Shown here in pieces: positions 19,296-27,713 of a stretch of DNA of 64,000 bases; positions within the stretch are counted from its first letter, which is position 1, and each line of letters opens with the position of its first letter. The notes under the pieces are model-generated. The model was given only the letters and a program-made list of their open reading frames with translations. It was not told the origin of the DNA and searched no databases. Position numbers and translations under genes: made by a program. Source of the stretch: Verrucomicrobiaceae bacterium (GTDB lineage: Bacteria > Verrucomicrobiota > Verrucomicrobiia > Verrucomicrobiales > Akkermansiaceae); NCBI GenBank assembly GCA_027486655.1, contig JAIXOR010000016.1:152602-216601 (forward strand), written 5' to 3'.

Positions 19296-20945
19296 ATGGC
19301 AGGGAGGTTTGGAAATGGGTTTGGCCGGTGGGTGATCCGCCGGGGGCTGGGCTTGGCCGTGGTTTTGGGGGCGGGGCTGGCGGTGGCGGAGGATGGTCGA
19401 TCGCCTGCGGCGGCTTCGCTGGTGGGGATGCGTGAGGCATGGGATCGGCCGGCGGAGGGGCCAGTGGAGGTGGCTTTCGTGGAGGCGGAGAGGAACTCGC
19501 GTCTGGCGGCGGAGGCGTTTTTCCGGAGCCGGAAATACATCGATGGCTGGCTGGCGCACGCGGATCCGGAGAGTGGCTTGATCCCGCGGAATCTGAAGGA
19601 TCGGTATTGGAATGGTCGGGATGCGGCTGCGGACAACTACTCGTTCATGGTGCTCACTGCGGCGATGACCGACCGGCCCTTGCTGGAGGGGCGGCTCCGC
19701 GAGATGCTGCGCACGGAGATGCGGCTGACGCGGCGGGTGGACCGTTTGCCGGATGACTATGACTTCCGCACCCGTTCGTGGCGGCGGGCGTCGATCGATC
19801 GCGATGCGATGATCTTCGACGGTGCGGAGTATGCCAAGGACGGGCTGCTTTACATCACCGAGTGGTCCGGCCGCGGGCCGTGGACCGAGCGGATGACGGG
19901 CATCATCGAGGACATTTGGAAAGATCCGGCGATCGAAACCCCTTTCGGCCGGATCCCGACGGAGAACTTCGAGGTGAATGGCGACTTGCTCCAGGTGGGG
20001 TCGCGTCTGTTCTGGCTGACCGGCGACCGCGTGCATCTGGAGCGGGCGGCGAGGATCGGCGACTACTTTCTGTTAGGAAAACGTCACCCGACGCGGGATG
20101 CGGACTCTCTGACGCTGGGGGATCATTCCTGCGAGGTGATCAACGGTTTGTCGGAGTTGTATTTCGCCGTATCGAGGGCGTGGCCTGAGAAGCGGGAGGC
20201 GTATCGCGCGCCCTTGCATGAGATGTTCGACCGCATTCTGGAAACGGCGGTGGATGAGACCGGGCTGATGTTCAGCACGGTGAATCCGCGGAGTGGCAAG
20301 GTGATCGATGCAAGCCTGACGGACAACTGGGGCTACAACTACGATGGATTCCACACCGTGTGGCAGGTGGATGGCGTCGTGAGGTATCGGGATGCGGTTC
20401 GCAAGGCCTTGTCCGGGTTGAAGAGGCATCATTCCGGACGGGCATGGGAAGCCGGGAGTGCGGATGGACTGGCGGATGCGATCGAAGGTGCGATCACCCT
20501 GCTCAACCGCGAGCCGGTTCCCAGCGCCCATGAGTGGGTGGATTCCGAAATCCGGTTGATGTGGGGCAAGCAGCGTCCGGACGGAGTGATCGAGGGCTGG
20601 CATGGCGACGGGAACTTCGCGCGCACCTCGTTGATGTATGCCTTGCTGAAGACCCAGGGTTGCCGGTTGGAGCCGTGGCGGGCGGACCTGAGGGTGGGGG
20701 CGACGCGCGAGGGGGACCGCATCCGGCTGCACCTTTCAGCGGCGGAGCCATGGAGCGGGCGTTTGATCTTCGACAGGCCGCGGCATCGCACGATCATGAA
20801 TCTTCCGGTGGATTACCCGCGGATCAACCAGTTTCCCGAGTGGTTCACGCTGCCGCCGGAGCTTCATCCGGACGGCCTGGCGCTCATGCTGGAGCCGGGG
20901 CGGGCGCGGCATCTCGAAGTGGACTCCCGCGGAGTGGTCCGCTGA
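19296..20945 (+). CDS. secreted protein of unknown function, probable helical-toroid fold
   Basis: About 549 residues. The open frame runs from a GTG at 19209, but the ATG at 19296 gives a compact signal peptide (RGLGLAVVLGAGLAVA) and is preferred; the start is not certain because no well-spaced Shine-Dalgarno is seen. The body has many Trp/Asp/Arg-rich helices spaced as in (alpha/alpha)6 toroids (RYWNGRDAAADNYSFM, DAMIFDGAEYAKDGL, SCEVINGLSELYF, NWGYNYDGFHTVW). I cannot name a family. It heads a plus-strand cluster with a permease, an isomerase, a GH105-like enzyme and a regulator, so a role in polysaccharide or uronide breakdown is plausible but inferred only. Confidence 0.6.
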   Translation: MAGRFGNGFGRWVIRRGLGLAVVLGAGLAVAEDGRSPAAASLVGMREAWDRPAEGPVEVAFVEAERNSRLAAEAFFRSRKYIDGWLAHADPESGLIPRNLKDRYWNGRDAAADNYSFMVLTAAMTDRPLLEGRLREMLRTEMRLTRRVDRLPDDYDFRTRSWRRASIDRDAMIFDGAEYAKDGLLYITEWSGRGPWTERMTGIIEDIWKDPAIETPFGRIPTENFEVNGDLLQVGSRLFWLTGDRVHLERAARIGDYFLLGKRHPTRDADSLTLGDHSCEVINGLSELYFAVSRAWPEKREAYRAPLHEMFDRILETAVDETGLMFSTVNPRSGKVIDASLTDNWGYNYDGFHTVWQVDGVVRYRDAVRKALSGLKRHHSGRAWEAGSADGLADAIEGAITLLNREPVPSAHEWVDSEIRLMWGKQRPDGVIEGWHGDGNFARTSLMYALLKTQGCRLEPWRADLRVGATREGDRIRLHLSAAEPWSGRLIFDRPRHRTIMNLPVDYPRINQFPEWFTLPPELHPDGLALMLEPGRARHLEVDSRGVVR

Positions 20946-21014
20946 GGGGAAATCCGGGCTCGGCATCCGGCGGTGGATCTGACAGGACTCGCGCGGGCCC
21001 GGGATGGCTCCGCA

Positions 21015-22277
21015 ATGATGGAAGACGAACCTGGGAATGAATCCGGCATGGAGCCGAGGATGGTGCGGAGAAACTTCGCCTGTCTGGTGTGGATGGGTTC
21101 GGTGTTCGCGATGGGTTGGTCCGAGGTGGTGGTGGTGCTGCAACCCCTGCTGGTTCACTATGGAGCGAGCAACACGCAGATCGGCATGGTGCAGGGTGTG
21201 TTGATCGCGACCTTGCCGGGGATGTTCCTCTCGCCATGGATCACGCGGCGGTTCCGGCGGAAGAAGGTCTATCTGTTTGTGACCGACTCGTTGTATCTGC
21301 TGCCGGTGGGGGTGGTGGGAGCGGTGGTCTGGGCCGGCGGCGCGGGTGGGGATGCGGCGATGGTGGGCTTCATCGTTTGGGCGATGTTGCTGGGGCAGGT
21401 GGCGGCGGGTTTTGGCGGTTTGCCGAACCAGGAGTTTTTCACCGCCTGCATTCCGATGCGCCTGCGCGGGCGGCTTGCCGGGGTTTCCGCGGGGTTGGGT
21501 GGCTTGCTGGGATTGGCGGCGGGGGGCATCGCGGCCTGGGTGCTGGCGGTGTTGCCGAAGCCGCAGGCGTATGGGGCCTTGTTGGTTCTCGCGTGGTTCC
21601 TTTGCCAGATCGCGGACTCGGCGGTGCTGCTGGCGAAAGAGCCGCCGACTCCGGTCGAGCGTTCCCCGCGGCCTTGGGGGAAGGCGATGTGGCGGGCGTT
21701 TTTCGGCGATCGGAGGTTTTTGAAAGTGGCGTTGGCGGTGTGTTTGATTTCCCCGGTGATGGGGCAGCTTGCGGTGTTTTCGAGCGTGTTTGCGTTTCGG
21801 GAGCTCGGCTTCAAGGCGCAGATGGCAGCCTGGCTGGGGATGACGGCCTCCGGGGCGAGGCTGGCGCTGAGTCCGGCCGCCGGCTGGCTGACGGATTCAT
21901 GGGGGGCGCGGCCCTCGTTGTTGCTCTGGGCGGGGCTTTCCTGTGCGGGGATGGCGATGCTGGCGATTGCGCCCGGCGTGGTCACGGTGTTTGCAGCGGC
22001 GGCGATCGCCGCGGTGGCGGGCAGTGGATTTTCCGGAGCGATGAATGCCCTCACGAGTGGGATTCCCAAGCCGGAGCATCGGGCGGGTCACTTCACGTTG
22101 CTGGGGTTCTGCATGATCGCCGCGAACTCGGCCGGGCCGGTCCTGGCCGGAGCCTTGTTCGATGCCTTGCCCTATCGTGGTGGTTTCGCGGTGCTGGCAG
22201 CGATGTTTGCCGGGCTGATGGTCTTCTGTTATCTCCTGCTGCGCGACTTGAGCGCGAGGCCGGAAGACTACGTGTGA
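21015..22277 (+). CDS. MFS transporter
   Basis: About 420 residues with twelve predicted membrane helices in two six-helix halves. ATG 21015 is taken as the start; the frame is open from 20973. A typical MFS loop 2-3 basic motif appears after helix 2 (SPWITRRFRRKKVYLF). The middle loop is basic and cytoplasmic (LLAKEPPTPVERSPRPWGKAM). It lies 69 bp after the secreted protein gene and about 100 bp before the isomerase gene, which suggests it imports the sugar or oligosaccharide that the cluster processes. The substrate cannot be told from sequence. Confidence 0.8.
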   Translation: MMEDEPGNESGMEPRMVRRNFACLVWMGSVFAMGWSEVVVVLQPLLVHYGASNTQIGMVQGVLIATLPGMFLSPWITRRFRRKKVYLFVTDSLYLLPVGVVGAVVWAGGAGGDAAMVGFIVWAMLLGQVAAGFGGLPNQEFFTACIPMRLRGRLAGVSAGLGGLLGLAAGGIAAWVLAVLPKPQAYGALLVLAWFLCQIADSAVLLAKEPPTPVERSPRPWGKAMWRAFFGDRRFLKVALAVCLISPVMGQLAVFSSVFAFRELGFKAQMAAWLGMTASGARLALSPAAGWLTDSWGARPSLLLWAGLSCAGMAMLAIAPGVVTVFAAAAIAAVAGSGFSGAMNALTSGIPKPEHRAGHFTLLGFCMIAANSAGPVLAGALFDALPYRGGFAVLAAMFAGLMVFCYLLLRDLSARPEDYV

Positions 22278-22379
22278 AAGGCTCCCGGAGTCCTCGACCG
22301 GGCGACGCAAAAAAGCACCTGCATGACGCAACAATGCCCCTCCCTCGGACAGGGGGGCTGTTTAGTCTGAAACCATTCA

Positions 22380-23252
22380 TTGAACTGGAACCCAACAGAT
22401 GGCGCTCCGCGTTTCGGAATCCGCGCCCATGACATCGGAACATTCCCTGCGGACGAGCTTGCCCGCCGTGTTTCCGAGGCGGGCCTGGATTGCGTGCAGC
22501 TGGCCTTGGCCAAGGCGATTTCCGGCGTGGATTTCCGCCCGGGTTCGCTAGGGCCCGAGCTGGCCGCAGCCATTGCGGGGGACTTCCGCCGTCACCGGGT
22601 GGGCATCGAGGTGCTGGGCTGTTACGTGAATCCAATCCATCCGGACCTGGAAGCGCGTGCGGCCGGCATTGCATGGTTCAAGGAACACCTTCGGCATGCG
22701 CGTGATTTCGGCTGCCAGATCGTGGCCTTGGAAAGTGGATCGCTGCACGCCGACCAAAGGCCTCATCATCCGGGAAACGAGTCCTCGGAGGCCTTCGAGG
22801 ATCTTGTGGCGGTGCTTGCGGATCTGGTTGACGAAGCGGCGCATCACGGAGTGGTGGTGGGCATCGAACCGGTGCACGGGCACGTGCTGTCCACACCGGA
22901 AAAAACCCGCGTGCTGCTCGAGCGGATCACCTCGCCCCATCTGCAAGTGGTTTTCGATCCGGTGAATCTGCTTTCCCGCGATGACGCCGGGGATTCCGCC
23001 GGGGTCACGCGCCGTGCGCTGGAGGCCTTCGGCGATCGCATCTCGGTGGTGCATCTCAAGGATTTCCGGAGCGGTTCGGAAGGACTCGTCCCGTGTGCCG
23101 CCGGTTTGGGCGATTATGATTCCGCGCCTTTGCTGGAATGGCTTGCAAGGCACAAACCCACGGTGGCTGTCCTGTTGGAGGAGGCGGGGCCCGAAAGAAT
23201 CGCCGCCAGCCTCGCTTGTCTTCAGCGTCCTCTCACCCATCCCATTTCATGA
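22380..23252 (+). CDS. sugar phosphate isomerase/epimerase (xylose-isomerase-like TIM barrel)
   Basis: A 290-residue cytoplasmic TIM-barrel protein of the AP endonuclease 2 / xylose isomerase-like superfamily. Characteristic strands end in metal-ligand residues: GIRAHDIG at the first strand, IVALESGSL, VVGIEPVHGH (Glu ligand), LQVVFDPVNLL (Asp) and ISVVHLKDF (His), then VAVLLEEAG. The first usable codon is a TTG at 22380; there is no ATG near the start. The stop overlaps the start of the GH105-like gene by four bases (ATGA), so the two are coupled. It probably isomerises or epimerises a sugar or keto-sugar acid released by that hydrolase. Confidence 0.8.
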   Translation: MNWNPTDGAPRFGIRAHDIGTFPADELARRVSEAGLDCVQLALAKAISGVDFRPGSLGPELAAAIAGDFRRHRVGIEVLGCYVNPIHPDLEARAAGIAWFKEHLRHARDFGCQIVALESGSLHADQRPHHPGNESSEAFEDLVAVLADLVDEAAHHGVVVGIEPVHGHVLSTPEKTRVLLERITSPHLQVVFDPVNLLSRDDAGDSAGVTRRALEAFGDRISVVHLKDFRSGSEGLVPCAAGLGDYDSAPLLEWLARHKPTVAVLLEEAGPERIAASLACLQRPLTHPIS

Positions 23253-25042
23253 ACAAGCCTTTGGACACTGTCAGGAGGATCGGGGACAAGCTCATCCGCG
23301 ACACTCCCTTTGAATACCGCCTCGAGGTCACCAAGGTGGTGCCCACCCTTGACCGGATGCACTTCGTGGACTTCGGCCGGACCTTCGGGCTCGGCCGGCC
23401 GGCGGTGGCTTACGCATGGACCACGCTCACCTGTGAGGAGGACATGGAGCTCATCCTCCAGATCGAGCACAACGACGGCTGCCTGCTCCGCTTGAACGGT
23501 GAGACGATCTATCAGAACGAAGGCGACCGTGACATCCGCCTTCATTTCGACGAACGCAGTCTGGTCATGTCCCACGAGTGCCGTCTCCCGCTGCGCAAGG
23601 GGGCGAACACGCTGCTGGTGAAATCCGAAACCCGCGGTGCCGAGTGGACGGTTTTCCTGCAACCTCCGGCGACCAAGGGCGCGGTGATCCGTGACGGTGC
23701 GAACCCGCCGGGCATCGGCCTGCATGGCATCGACCGCGTGGATCCTGCGATCGCCGGGCTTTCCAACTGGCTGGTGGCAGGTCCGTTTCCGAATCCGGTG
23801 ATGGGTGGATTCCGCGATGGTCTGCGTGTGCCGCACGGGCCGGAGAATGAGTTCCGTTTTGGCACGATGTATCCCGGTCTGGACGGACCGGTCACCTGGA
23901 CGATTCCGAAGGTGGAGATCCTCGGCGGCCTGATCGACCCGCTGCCCTGGGGAACCAACTATCATTGGAACTATCACAACGGCGGAGTGGCCTGGGCGAT
24001 GCAGGAACTTTCCCGCCTCTCCGGGGATGGGCGCTATGGCGAATACGCCTCGCGGTTCTGCGATTTCCACCTCAACGGCATCCCGTTCGTGGAGCATCAG
24101 GTCAAGACGCTCCATGCGGTGGATTGCGCCAATCATTTCATCATCGACACCCCGCTGTTGGATTTCACGCTTGCTCCGTCGCTGCCCTTCATCCGGAGGT
24201 TGCGGGAAGAGCCCGTGTTTCCTGGGCGTGAGCGTTACCTTGCATGGATCGGCCGGATGATCCGCTATGCCCGCGAGGAGCAGGTGCGTTTGCCCGGTCA
24301 TGGGATCTTCACGCGGACCACGCCGGTGGAATACACGACCTGGGTGGACGACATGTTCATGGGCATTCCGTTTCTGGTGCAGGCTTCTCTTTTCAGCGGG
24401 GATCCGGAGCTGCTGGATGATGCGGCACGGCAGGTGCTCGGTTTCAACACGCAGGTCTGGGATGAGGAGGCCGAGCTCTACATGCACGCCCGGTATTTTG
24501 GAAATCCGGCCAAGCTGCCGCATTGGTCGCGTTGCAACGGCTGGGCAAGCTGGGCGATGAGCGAGGTGCTTGCGCAGCTTCCGGCGGGCCATCGCGATCA
24601 TGCGGCGATCCTGGCGCACTTCCGTCGTCACTGCGCGTCGCTGCTCCGCCATCAGCACGAGTCCGGATTGTGGCCGAACGTGCTCGATCGACCGGATTCC
24701 GCTCTGGAGGTCTCCGGCTCGGCAATCTTCGTCATGGCGATGGCCCGTGGGGTGATGAGTGGCTGGCTGGAGCGCGACCGTTTCCTGCCTGCGGTGCTGC
24801 GGGGCTGGGACGGGCTGGAATCCCGGATCGAGGCGGATGGCACCGTGCATGCGATCTGCATGGGCACGATGTGCACCGAGGATGTGTCATACTATGTCAA
24901 CCGGCCGTTTTATGAAAACGACACCCACGGGCTCTTTGCGGTGCTGTTTGCGGGCATCGAGGTGGAGCGGCTGATCCAGGCGGAGGCGGCCTCCGGAGAG
25001 CTCGGCGGCGCGGTCGAGACCAGGGTGGCGGCGGCTGTCTGA
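23249..25042 (+). CDS. GH105/GH88-like unsaturated glucuronyl or rhamnogalacturonyl hydrolase
   Basis: About 597 residues. The open frame is longer, but ATG 23249 overlaps the preceding stop (ATGA) and fits the protein start. No signal peptide is visible, which agrees with these enzymes often acting on imported disaccharides. Residues 1-190 form a beta-rich N-terminal domain. The (alpha/alpha)6 barrel follows, with the family signature YTTWVDDMFMGIPFL (D367/D368, the catalytic Asp region) and SRCNGWASWAMSEVL. The reaction known for the family is removal of a 4,5-unsaturated uronic acid from lyase products, which points to pectin-like or glycosaminoglycan-like substrates. The extra N-terminal domain is unusual for YteR-type proteins. 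Confidence 0.75.
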   Translation: MNKPLDTVRRIGDKLIRDTPFEYRLEVTKVVPTLDRMHFVDFGRTFGLGRPAVAYAWTTLTCEEDMELILQIEHNDGCLLRLNGETIYQNEGDRDIRLHFDERSLVMSHECRLPLRKGANTLLVKSETRGAEWTVFLQPPATKGAVIRDGANPPGIGLHGIDRVDPAIAGLSNWLVAGPFPNPVMGGFRDGLRVPHGPENEFRFGTMYPGLDGPVTWTIPKVEILGGLIDPLPWGTNYHWNYHNGGVAWAMQELSRLSGDGRYGEYASRFCDFHLNGIPFVEHQVKTLHAVDCANHFIIDTPLLDFTLAPSLPFIRRLREEPVFPGRERYLAWIGRMIRYAREEQVRLPGHGIFTRTTPVEYTTWVDDMFMGIPFLVQASLFSGDPELLDDAARQVLGFNTQVWDEEAELYMHARYFGNPAKLPHWSRCNGWASWAMSEVLAQLPAGHRDHAAILAHFRRHCASLLRHQHESGLWPNVLDRPDSALEVSGSAIFVMAMARGVMSGWLERDRFLPAVLRGWDGLESRIEADGTVHAICMGTMCTEDVSYYVNRPFYENDTHGLFAVLFAGIEVERLIQAEAASGELGGAVETRVAAAV

Positions 25043-25063
25043 GGCTCGCTGTTTTATCGTCTT

Positions 25064-26278
25064 GTGTCCGGAGGAGGACGGCCTATCCATCCAGTGATCC
25101 GAAACCCAGTGACATCCCGGAAGAAAAAACGCATCGCGCTGATCGGACTGCCCGTTCTCCAGTCCGTGAACAATCTGTGCAACGCCGCCATCGCCCGGCG
25201 CGCGGAGGAGGGAGGGGACTGGAAGTTCGTGCTGAGTGCCGAGGCTTCGCTGGATGCGTTCCGTTTCCTGCGCACTCTGGATTGTGACGGGGCGATCGTG
25301 CGCATCATGAACACCGCGATGCTGCGCGAGGCGAAGAAAGTGCAGTTCCCCATCGTCAATGTTTCCTCATGGCTGGAGAAACCCGGTGTTCCCACCGTGC
25401 GGCATGACTACGATGCGGTGGGGCGCCTGGCTGCCGAGCACCTGTTGGAGAAAGGCTTCCGGCGCTTTGGCTGTGTGGTGGTGCCGGGCGGGTGGTACAT
25501 CGAGCAACGGCACAACGCGTTGGTGCGCACCCTGAGGGCCCACGGAGCCTCATTGAAGACCTTCCAGTTGCAAACGACCATGCCGGAGCTGGTCCAGCCG
25601 CTTGCGCAGGCGGAGAAACGCCGGTTTGTCGAATGGGTGCGCACGCTTCAGCGTCCGGCGGCCCTGGTGCTGATGGATGACTGGGATGCGCCCGCATTGA
25701 TGGAGTTGTGTCGGGAGGCCGGCTACGAGGTGCCTCGCGATCTGGTGATGATCACCACCGGTTGCCACAGCGAGGTGGAGCCGCTTTGCCGGGTGCCGCT
25801 CAGTGCGGTGCAGGAGGACCAGGAATTGCAGGCACGCCTCGCGGTGGAGTGCCTGGATGTGATCATGTCCGACCGGCAGCCGCGCGAGACGATGATCAAC
25901 GTGCCGCCGCTCGGTGTGGTCGAGCGGGCGTCCACGGCCACCATGGCGATCGAGGACCGGGAAGTGGCTCATGCCGTCGAGTTCATCCGTGCGCATGGCT
26001 TCGAGCCGATCAATGTGGCGGATGTGAGCAGCCGGGTGGATGTGGCCCGGGTGACGCTGGAGCGGCGTTTCCGACAGGTGATGGGCACGACGATGCACGG
26101 TTATCTTACCGAACTCAGGGTGCGGCGCGCAAAGGAGCTTTTGCTTTCCGATCCACCGGTGAGTCTGCAAGCCGTGGCACAGCAGTGCGGGCTGGCGGAC
26201 CGCCGCCGGCTCAACCAGGTGTTCCTGAGTGTGGCTGGCAAGTCCCCCGCGGCCTGGCTGCGGGAAGTGCGGGAATGA
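25064..26278 (+). CDS. XylR/AraC-family transcriptional regulator
   Basis: Up to 404 residues. The N-terminal part (from KKRIALIGLP) is a periplasmic-binding-protein-like ligand domain, as in XylR-type regulators. It is followed from about residue 300 by an AraC-type double helix-turn-helix (INVADVSSRVDVARVTLERRF, then VSLQAVAQQCGLADRRRLNQVF). The first GTG is at 25064, but a strong GGAGGAGGA lies just inside it at 25069-25077, so a later GTG (25094 or 25109) may be the true start. It is the last gene of the isomerase-hydrolase cluster and likely controls it in response to a sugar. Confidence 0.85.
   Translation: MSGGGRPIHPVIRNPVTSRKKKRIALIGLPVLQSVNNLCNAAIARRAEEGGDWKFVLSAEASLDAFRFLRTLDCDGAIVRIMNTAMLREAKKVQFPIVNVSSWLEKPGVPTVRHDYDAVGRLAAEHLLEKGFRRFGCVVVPGGWYIEQRHNALVRTLRAHGASLKTFQLQTTMPELVQPLAQAEKRRFVEWVRTLQRPAALVLMDDWDAPALMELCREAGYEVPRDLVMITTGCHSEVEPLCRVPLSAVQEDQELQARLAVECLDVIMSDRQPRETMINVPPLGVVERASTATMAIEDREVAHAVEFIRAHGFEPINVADVSSRVDVARVTLERRFRQVMGTTMHGYLTELRVRRAKELLLSDPPVSLQAVAQQCGLADRRRLNQVFLSVAGKSPAAWLREVRE
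25069..25077 (+). promoter_or_regulatory. strong Shine-Dalgarno-like site in the regulator's 5' region
   Basis: GGAGGAGGA is an almost perfect anti-16S match. It lies downstream of the GTG at 25064 and 16 bases before the next in-frame GTG at 25094, so it argues that the regulator does not start at 25064. The spacing to 25094 is longer than usual. Confidence 0.4.
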
Positions 26279-26297
26279 TGCCCCGGGTTCCGGGCTT

Positions 26298-27293
26298 TCA
26301 GCGTTTGAGGAAATCCGCGACGACCATGCGGTGATCGCTGTGGCGGGTGGTGACCACGCGGGATCGCACCGGTGAGAAGTGCCGGGTGGCGTAGAGGTGA
26401 TCGATCCTCAGAATGGGCAGCCTGCGCTGGAATGTGTTGCCCCAGCCGGTGCCTGCGGCGGCGAAGGCATCCACGAAATCGCGCGAAAGCTGGCGGTGCA
26501 CGATGTCGGTGGCGGGCGAGTTGAAATCCCCGCCGAGCAGGGTGGGGGTGTGGGGGAAATTCGTGGTTTTTTCCAGGATCTGCTGGGTGAGTGCGAGTTC
26601 GGAGCGGCGCAGGCTGCGGTTGGTGCGGTGTTCGTTCCAGGTGGCTCGCTGCCAGAAGCGGAGATTGGTGGCGGCGGACGCGAGGTGCACATTGACCACC
26701 TCCATCTGGCTGCCGTCCGGCAGGGCGATGGTGACCTGTTGGTCGCGCTGGGCGGGGTTGCGGACTTCCCTGACGATCCGCCAGCGGGTGATCACGCCGT
26801 TGGTGAGGTGGGCCCGGTAATCGCCGCGGCCGCCATAGAGTGCGGTGGCGATCTGGCTGACCTGATAGGGCAGGGCGTCCTGGAGCAGCACGACATCGGG
26901 TTCCCAGGCGGCGAGGTCCGGCGAGGGATTGCCGAAGGAAAACGTGTGGCAGTTCAGGGTGACGACGCGAAGCACCGGTTGGCCGTCGTATCGAGCGGCA
27001 GGGCCCGGCAGCGGCGGGGCCTTGCCAAGGTTGGCCAGCACGCGGGCCTCATCCGCACCGACCAGCAGCGTCACGGCCCAGACCGCGGTCATGACCAGCG
27101 AAAGCGGTGCGCGCAGGAAGTAGAAGGCGGTCATCGCCGCGATCAGCCCGAGCCCGCCCCAGCTCCAGATCGGCAGCACAGTGAAGGCGGCGAAGCGGTC
27201 CGGTTGCCTCGCGAAACAATAGACCGTGAACAAATGCAGCAGCAGCGAGGCTCCCACGAGCGTCCATCCGGTGCGGCGTCTCAGGGCGGACAT
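26298..27293 (-). CDS. endonuclease/exonuclease/phosphatase (EEP) family protein, membrane-anchored
   Basis: 331 residues. Two to three hydrophobic helices at the N-terminus (residues 10-85) anchor the protein; the EEP domain follows from about residue 105. Typical motifs are VVTLNCHTF, LLGGDFNSP, LRIDHLYA and the closing SDHRMVVADF. The usual metal-binding Glu in 'DVVxLQE' is Asp here (DVVLLQDA), which may alter metal binding. The domain probably faces the periplasm. It is 45 bp after ybaB on the same strand and convergent with the regulator gene (19 bp apart). Substrate unknown; phosphodiester or phosphomonoester hydrolysis is the family reaction. Confidence 0.8.
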   Translation of the reverse strand: MSALRRRTGWTLVGASLLLHLFTVYCFARQPDRFAAFTVLPIWSWGGLGLIAAMTAFYFLRAPLSLVMTAVWAVTLLVGADEARVLANLGKAPPLPGPAARYDGQPVLRVVTLNCHTFSFGNPSPDLAAWEPDVVLLQDALPYQVSQIATALYGGRGDYRAHLTNGVITRWRIVREVRNPAQRDQQVTIALPDGSQMEVVNVHLASAATNLRFWQRATWNEHRTNRSLRRSELALTQQILEKTTNFPHTPTLLGGDFNSPATDIVHRQLSRDFVDAFAAAGTGWGNTFQRRLPILRIDHLYATRHFSPVRSRVVTTRHSDHRMVVADFLKR

Positions 27294-27338
27294 GACGGGA
27301 AGATGGGGGGTGGAGTCCCGGAGGGCGGACCCGGGATC

Positions 27339-27644
27339 CTAGAGGCCCGGGATGCCAAGACCGCCGGTGAGTTTCTTCATCTCCGCCGCGGCCTTTTCCT
27401 TGCCGGTGTGGATGGCTTCCTGCACGGCCTTGAGCACGAGGTCCTCGAGGAATTCGACATCGGACGGATCCACCACCGAGGGGTCGATGCGGATCGAGAG
27501 CACATCGCCCGCGCAGGTGGCCGTGGCGGTCACCTTGCCACCGCCCGCGCTGGCTTCCACCGTTTGGTTGGCGAGTTCTTCCTGCTTGGCGGCCAGCCCG
27601 GCCTGCATCTGCTGGGCTTGTTTCATCAGTTTGGCGATGTTCAT
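27339..27644 (-). CDS. ybaB: YbaB/EbfC nucleoid-associated protein
   Basis: A 101-residue DNA-binding nucleoid protein of the YbaB/EbfC family. It has the usual pattern: a Met/Gln-rich first helix (IAKLMKQAQQMQAGLAAKQEEL), a glycine-rich turn (SAGGGKVTATATCAGDVLSI), IDPSVVDPSDVEFLEDLVLKA and a C-terminal helix. It lies downstream of dnaX, 70 bp apart on the same strand, the arrangement conserved in many bacteria (dnaX-ybaB-recR). The recR gene is not next in line here; an EEP-family gene is. Confidence 0.92.
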   Translation of the reverse strand: MNIAKLMKQAQQMQAGLAAKQEELANQTVEASAGGGKVTATATCAGDVLSIRIDPSVVDPSDVEFLEDLVLKAVQEAIHTGKEKAAAEMKKLTGGLGIPGL

Positions 27645-27713
27645 GATGGATTGGGGATAAGGGTTGTCGGGTGAAAGGATGGAAGCGGGGTTCGGCGGCT
27701 CTTTGCCAGGGTC

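Noticed and set aside
19007..19636. Minus-strand open frame ending GFEPTTFRL
   Set aside because: This ending is the well-known false translation of the antisense of a tRNA 3' half. It is evidence for the tRNA fragment, not for a gene.
23222..24850. 542-codon minus-strand frame
   Set aside because: Antisense to the GH105-like gene; no recognisable features.
25064..25110. GTG 25064 as certain start of the XylR-like regulator
   Set aside because: A strong Shine-Dalgarno-like site lies downstream of it, so this start is not accepted as certain; the feature keeps the outer boundary with a note.
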